From positions 1 through 8,007 of the forward strand of contig JAOZSS010000108.1 in assembly GCA_029939545.1 (NCBI GenBank): DNA of 8,007 nucleotides, in the 5' to 3' direction. Under the pieces are notes generated by a model. It saw only the letters and a program-made list of their open reading frames with translations, was not told the DNA's origin and made no database searches. A program made the position numbers and the translations under genes. Every line of letters starts with the position of its first letter. The first letter of the stretch is position 1. Positions 5,484 through 8,007 of this stretch are shown piece by piece. The stretch comes from Kiritimatiellia bacterium (GTDB taxonomy: Bacteria > Verrucomicrobiota > Kiritimatiellia > UBA8416 > JABMPJ01).

Positions 5484-7786
5484 GTCGTCGTTTCCTGTTG
5501 CCGGGCCTCTGTGTTATGGGTTGCCTCGTTGCGGTAGCCACCGCTCAGCTTGCGGAGGAGGGCCGCGCACGGCTGGTTCTGGCGGACGGTCTTTTTGCGC
5601 GTGAGATGTTCGCCCTTGCCGCGCAGGAGTACGAGGCCATCTTACGTGAGGAGCCGGATCTTCCTGAAGCGGACATTGTCCATTTCCGGCTGGGTGAGTG
5701 CTACCGGCGGGCGGGCAAGCCTCTTGATGCCGACAAGCACTTCAGGCTGGTTTTCAAAGACTATCCTGAGAGCAAGTTTCGCCACCGGGCGGGATTCCGC
5801 CGCGCTGGGCTGTTCATGGATGCCGGGCACTATGATGCTGCGGCGGACCTCTATCGCGCCGTCCTGAAAGAGTCGCCTCCCTCCGATGTGGCCGCGGCGA
5901 GCTGGTACCTGTTGGGTGAGGCGTTGCTCAAACTGGATCGCGACACGGATGCGATCACCGCTTTTGAAAAGGTGGTGAAAGATTTCAAGGGTTCCGAGTT
6001 TCATGCCTACGGTCTGTTGAAGCTGGGACAGGTGTTGGTGCGCGGCGAGGACAAGGCCGGACACGTGCGTGCGCTCAAGCTGTTCCAACAGGTGGCAGAC
6101 AATCCGCCCGATGCGCGGCTGGGCGCGGAGGGGTGGTTCCAGGTTGCTGAGACGCTGTACCGGGCCGGTGACTTTGAGAAGAGCGCGGATGCCTATCGTA
6201 AGTTGGGCAAGGCCTACCCCAAGGATATCCGCACAATCGAGTCGGGCATGCGTGCCGCCTGGGCCAATCACAATGCCAGCCGGTATGCCGATGCGCTGCG
6301 GCTTTGCGAGGTATCGGAGGCCAAGGGCGCAGACGCAGCAGAGTGGGTCTATCTCAAGGCAAACTGCCTGCGTCAGCTTTTGCGTCATGACGCCGCCGTG
6401 TCGGCCTATCGCGCCCTGATCGTCGCACATCCCGACAGCAGGTTTGGCAGTGCGGCACGATACGAGCTCGCGCTGGCGCTCTACAATGACGGCAAGCACA
6501 AGGAGGCCGTGGCCGAGGCAGAGGATCTTGTCGGGCGCGATCAGCTCCAGAAAGATATATACTGGCTTCTGGCCGAGTCGTATGCCGCCCTCGGTCGGGC
6601 CGATGACGCGGTTCAATACTACCGGCTTATCGCACGGGATTTCCCAGGCAGTGACGTGGCGTGTGAGGCCACCTACCGGTTGGCCTATCATCTCCAGTCA
6701 CGGTCCGACTTCACACAGGCGGCTGAGAAGTTTGCCCAGGTCTCGACCCGGTGGCCGGATCACGATCTGGTTCCCCGTGCGCTCTTTGCGGCCGGCTACT
6801 GCTGGTCGCGCGCCGATAGCGATGAGAAGGCCGTGGCGGGGTGGAGTACGCTCGTCCAGAAGCATGCGACCGACCCGTTGGTCGAGGAGGCGATCTTCCA
6901 GAAAGCGATGAGCGAGGTGCGCCTCAAACGCGACGCTGATGCGCTCAGTTCATTGCGCGAGCTGCGCAGACGCTTCCCAAAGTCGGCGTTCGCGGTGGAG
7001 TCGGCCTACTGGGAGGGACGGCTTTTGCAGCAGGCTGAGCACTACGCCGACGCCGAGGCAAGCCTGCGCCTGGTTCTCGACGCCGATACCCGACCCGACC
7101 TGAAGCGTGAAGCACAGCTTGCGCTGGCCTACGTCCTCCAGTCGCAGGACAAGGATGAGGAGGCGGCCGACCGCTTCCAAAAGCTGCTGGGGACGCCGGA
7201 GGGTGACGGCCTGTCTGAATCGTTGCTCGAGTGGCTGGCCCAGTATCGACTCGACAAGAAGGATTACGTGGCGTGCATCGATGCAGCCGAGCAGTTGCTG
7301 GTCGATAAGCGGGTCGGCAAATGGCACCAGTCCGGCTGCTACATTCTGGGGCGTGCCTACGAGGGGCTGGGAAAGAGCGCCGAGGCCGGCAAAGCCTACG
7401 CGCAGGTAATTGAGCTCGGAGGTGAGGCGTCATACGTGGCCGAAGCGTCCCTGGCCCTGGGTGATGCGGCGATGGCGGCGGGTGAGTTCGAGAAGGCCGG
7501 CAGCTATTTCGAACGGGCCGCGACGCATCCCGGCGGCACCATCAGTGCACGGGCACGAGCCTACGCAGGCCAGGGCCGTGCTGCGCGCGCCACCGGCGAC
7601 TTCGACAAGGCCGCACGCTACTTCATGAGCGTGGCCATTCTCTACAACGATCCCGTGTTGGTCCCCGACTGCCTGGCACAGGCCGCGGCCTGTCTCAAGA
7701 CCAGTGGCGACGATGAGGGCGCAGACCGGGCCCTGTCCGAGCGGAAAGCCCGTTACCCGGACCTGCCCGCCCCTTCCAACGACTAG
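5480..7786 (+). CDS. Large exported TPR-repeat protein, partner of the ExbBD motor
   Basis: This 768-residue protein starts with a signal peptide (MSRR, then hydrophobic 6-20, cleavage near ATA, residue 22). Cys11 and Cys15 do not sit in a good lipobox, so a soluble periplasmic protein is more likely than a lipoprotein. Nearly all of the rest is TPR helix pairs, about one every 35-40 residues. Clear units are at 143-173, 218-249, 361-392, 621-650 and 654-685, many with the spacer 'YP' or 'FP' seen in YbgF/CpoB- and BamD-like repeats. I see no enzymatic domain. TPR stacks bind other proteins, so it may link the motor to outer-membrane or cell-wall partners, as CpoB does for Tol-Pal, though it is several times larger. 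The start overlaps the exbD stop (ATGA). It is the last gene of the operon; no clear intrinsic terminator follows it. Confidence 0.9.
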   Translation: MSRRFLLPGLCVMGCLVAVATAQLAEEGRARLVLADGLFAREMFALAAQEYEAILREEPDLPEADIVHFRLGECYRRAGKPLDADKHFRLVFKDYPESKFRHRAGFRRAGLFMDAGHYDAAADLYRAVLKESPPSDVAAASWYLLGEALLKLDRDTDAITAFEKVVKDFKGSEFHAYGLLKLGQVLVRGEDKAGHVRALKLFQQVADNPPDARLGAEGWFQVAETLYRAGDFEKSADAYRKLGKAYPKDIRTIESGMRAAWANHNASRYADALRLCEVSEAKGADAAEWVYLKANCLRQLLRHDAAVSAYRALIVAHPDSRFGSAARYELALALYNDGKHKEAVAEAEDLVGRDQLQKDIYWLLAESYAALGRADDAVQYYRLIARDFPGSDVACEATYRLAYHLQSRSDFTQAAEKFAQVSTRWPDHDLVPRALFAAGYCWSRADSDEKAVAGWSTLVQKHATDPLVEEAIFQKAMSEVRLKRDADALSSLRELRRRFPKSAFAVESAYWEGRLLQQAEHYADAEASLRLVLDADTRPDLKREAQLALAYVLQSQDKDEEAADRFQKLLGTPEGDGLSESLLEWLAQYRLDKKDYVACIDAAEQLLVDKRVGKWHQSGCYILGRAYEGLGKSAEAGKAYAQVIELGGEASYVAEASLALGDAAMAAGEFEKAGSYFERAATHPGGTISARARAYAGQGRAARATGDFDKAARYFMSVAILYNDPVLVPDCLAQAAACLKTSGDDEGADRALSERKARYPDLPAPSND

Positions 7787-7803
7787 GCCCACTCTCGCGC
7801 ACT

Positions 7804-7833
7804 TGGAAGTTGGGAGTTTCCATAAAAAATGGA
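7804..7833. repeat. Three-part complementary segment TGGAA / TTCCAT / ATGGA
   Basis: TGGAA (7804-7808) can pair with TTCCA (7818-7822). Alternatively, TCCAT (7819-7823) can pair with ATGGA (7829-7833) around an all-A loop. The two helices exclude each other. The stems are short and AT-rich with no following T tract, so this is better seen as a possible intergenic repeat unit than as a terminator. Confidence 0.35.
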
Positions 7834-7863
7834 GGCCGCTGTCTTGTGCACGCAACAGCGACC
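7834..7863. repeat. Imperfect 9-bp hairpin after the TPR gene
   Basis: GGCCGCTGT (7834-7842) pairs with ACAGCGACC (7855-7863), with a single C/A mismatch at the third position and a 12-base loop. It starts 47 bases after the stop codon of the TPR gene. It may protect the 3' end of the operon transcript or help termination; there is no T tract. Confidence 0.45.
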
Positions 7864-7956
7864 CCCGTGCCTCTCGTGCGCCATCCATCAGGGACTATCG
7901 TCACCAAAGAGCCGGCGCAAGATCAATAAGGCGTTAGTTTAACCTATCTGTATAAA

Positions 7957-7986
7957 GGGGGTGGGCGGTTAGCTCCTCCTGCCCCC
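7957..7986 (-). terminator. GC-rich hairpin, possible terminator of a converging gene
   Basis: GGGGG (7957-7961) pairs with CCCCC (7982-7986). The stem continues through two G-T pairs and four more G-C pairs, with one mismatch, to a 6-base loop (7969-7974). Read on the minus strand, the stem is followed by TTTATAC, a weak T tract, so it could end a minus-strand gene lying right of the window. On the + strand it follows TATAAA directly. The assignment is tentative. Confidence 0.3.
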
Positions 7987-8007
7987 ATATATCCCTTCGA
8001 ACGCACC

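Larger units (their letters stand above)
7787..8007. other. Non-coding 3' flank with several hairpins
   Basis: No gene is seen after the TPR gene. The region contains overlapping TGGAA/TTCCAT/ATGGA complementary segments (7804-7833), an imperfect hairpin (7834-7863), a short direct repeat CGTGC (7866-7870 and 7875-7879), a lone TATAAA (7951-7956) without a fitting -35, and a GC-rich hairpin (7957-7986). None is followed by a T run on the + strand, so the operon's end may depend on Rho or on these structures. Confidence 0.6.

Noticed and set aside
5480..5540. TPR protein as a lipoprotein (Cys11 or Cys15)
   Set aside because: Neither Cys follows a proper lipobox, and the hydrophobic core continues past both to an ATA cleavage site.
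5642..6691. 349-codon minus-strand open frame inside the TPR gene
   Set aside because: The + strand frame has a signal peptide and regular TPR pattern; the minus frame has no recognisable motif.
7972..7981. Perfect ribosome-site-like AGGAGGAGC on the minus strand
   Set aside because: No ATG, GTG or TTG follows within a usable distance on that strand; the match comes from the hairpin arm.
7985..8007. TTCGAAC near the end as a tRNA T-loop
   Set aside because: The flanking bases do not pair to form a T stem, and no acceptor or anticodon arm can be drawn on either strand.

Overview
The window looks like chromosomal DNA from a Gram-negative, GC-rich bacterium. It is most likely a member of the PVC group (Verrucomicrobiota / Kiritimatiellota / Lentisphaerota type). 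The clues are an argininosuccinate lyase of the Bacteroidota-like subtype, an exported beta-rich protein resembling the PEP-CTERM-type secreted proteins of that group, an FmdB-family zinc ribbon with a Ser/Lys tail, and an ExbB that carries its own signal peptide. The phylum assignment is an inference from protein character, not from a marker gene.

Layout. Bases 1-551 hold no gene I can support, but they are unusually rich in short inverted repeats. A single exported protein follows (552-1232). After a 71-base gap with a candidate promoter come six genes on the + strand with almost no gaps: an FmdB-type zinc ribbon (1304-1642), an exported protein that looks like a catalytically dead gluzincin (MA-type) metallopeptidase (1677-2951), argH (2908-4299, overlapping the previous gene by 44 bases), an ExbB/TolQ proton-channel protein (4303-5061), an ExbD/TolR partner (5058-5483) and a 768-residue periplasmic TPR protein (5480-7786). 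The last three are joined by ATGA overlaps, and argH to exbB by a 3-base gap, so the run is very probably one operon. Bases 7787-8007 are non-coding and contain several hairpins, none followed by a clear T tract on the + strand.

How the genes may work together. The ExbB-ExbD pair should form a proton-driven motor in the inner membrane. The TPR protein, translated immediately after it, is the obvious periplasmic partner, in the way that CpoB accompanies Tol-Pal. No TonB, TolA, TolB or Pal gene is in the window, so the force-transmitting component is unknown. The exported pseudo-peptidase may belong to the same envelope process. argH, an arginine-biosynthesis gene, sits in the middle and is probably a passenger sharing the transcript. 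The most interesting points are the pseudo-peptidase with both zinc-site motifs altered, the motor plus large TPR unit, and the hairpin-rich flanks.
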